From: Oreohelix idahoensis
Lineage: Eukaryota; Mollusca; Gastropoda; Stylommatophora; Oreohelicidae
Assembly (NCBI GenBank): GCA_024509875.1
Contig: JAMPIV010021234.1
Span: 267,359 to 331,358 of the forward strand
Reading direction: 5' to 3'
DNA: 64,000 nucleotides
Positions 63,440 to 64,000 of this stretch are shown one piece after another (position 1 is the stretch's first letter; every line of letters begins with the position of its first letter). The notes below the pieces were generated by a model. That model was given only the letters and a program-made list of their open reading frames with translations. It was not told the origin of the DNA and did no database searches. A program made the translations under genes and the position numbers.

Positions 63440-64000
63440 GCGAATCGAGCAAATGGATTTTGAGGGACATGTTACAGCCCATAATTATGTATGCATCTAT
63501 GCACTGCTTAACAATATGCAACATAGTCAACAAATTTGTGATTTTCCAGAAAGTTATCGACGATCGATTTGAATGCCATCCATGCGCGAAGTTCACTACC
63601 ATGTAACAAGTTCTCGAATTGTTTGTCTGCAATAACTTTCCTAATCTGAGGTCCTACAAAGATACCTTCCTTTATCTTTGCATCGCTAACTTGCGGAAAC
63701 TTTTCTCGAAGATAAGTGAAAGCTTTGCTCGTTTTATCTAACGCTTTTACAAAATTCTTCATGAGCCCCAACTTTATATGTAACAGTAGTAAAATGAAGG
63801 TGTCTTTGTTAACTAATGGCTCGCGTATTACATTTTTATGCCCGAGCTGCATACGATCCCGGATAGGCCACACCTTTCTTGCATAATGTTCCTGTCTGTT
63901 GCAGCTGTCCCATTCACATCGGAAGCAACAAAATTTAGTATACCCAGTCTGCATGCCCGTGAAAATTGCAATGACCTTTAGGTCTCCACTAGTCTTGGAA
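63440..64000 (-). pseudogene. Fragment of an abundant uncharacterised repeat-family protein
   Basis: On the minus strand the frame is open from the window edge to about 63509: SGDLKVIAIFTGMQTGYTKF, CCFRCEWDS, LLLHIKLGLMKNFVKALDK, AKIKEGIFVGPQIRKV. A frame change near 63510 leads to YIIMGCNMSLKIHLLDSHL, then an A tract ends it near 63430. I recall this motif order (a CxxCxWDS core, then HIKLGLMKNFVK and GCNMSLKIHFL) from many insect and other invertebrate predicted proteins without known function, probably a transposable-element protein. The fragment is frameshifted, truncated by an A tract and continues beyond the window. Confidence 0.6.

Overview
This window looks like repeat-rich animal genomic DNA, most likely an invertebrate and probably a lophotrochozoan such as a mollusc. 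Genes are sparse and split by introns with GT/AG boundaries. Non-LTR retrotransposons (LINEs), tRNA-derived SINEs, Penelope-like and Ty3/gypsy-like elements and minisatellites cover most of it, and there is nothing bacterial or viral-genome-like. The taxonomic guess rests on the style of the LINE and gag proteins and is only moderate.

Host genes. (1) A small single-coding-exon gene for an 83-residue hydrophobic Cys/Gly protein at 11069-11320 (+), with a splice acceptor just before its 5' UTR and an AATAAA after it. (2) Two exons of an MTSS1/MIM-like (missing-in-metastasis) actin/membrane adaptor on the minus strand: 46706-46825 and the Gln/His-rich terminal exon 43496-44646. Their phases match. 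The I-BAR-encoding exons would lie to the right, beyond or hidden among the LINEs. (3) A probable terminal exon of an unrecognised gene at 37749-38029 (-). (4) A weaker candidate terminal exon at 16015-16228 (+).

Mobile elements, left to right. 0-19 kb: SINE pieces, many 3' ends of one LINE family (C-terminal reverse-transcriptase segment with a [13 protein letters not shown] motif), two minisatellites grown out of that same LINE segment (10.2 and 14.2 kb), an 0.8 kb tetranucleotide satellite, and an intact 441-codon gag joined to a LINE 3' end. 19.7-29.5 kb: a complete, young LTR retrotransposon with 1.57 kb LTRs and a 5-bp target duplication. It is of Ty3/gypsy type, but its integrase lies BEFORE reverse transcriptase (Gmr1-like order). 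30.1-34.4 kb: a 41/42-bp satellite with two subfamilies, invaded by three SINEs and a truncated Penelope-like element, each with target duplications. 34.5-46 kb: a foldback element, a LINE-derived non-autonomous element, two more minisatellites, SINEs and a pogo/Tigger-like MITE. 48-62 kb (inside or upstream of the MTSS1-like gene): five LINE copies inserted into decayed AT-rich tandem DNA, one nested in another, all with broken reading frames. 62.4-64 kb: a SINE, a LINE 3' end and part of an abundant uncharacterised repeat-family protein.

The most interesting items are the integrase-first LTR element, the hammerhead-ribozyme-like cores at 10.87 and 33.55 kb, the repeated birth of minisatellites inside one LINE coding segment, and the satellite at 30-34 kb that acts as a landing site for several element classes.
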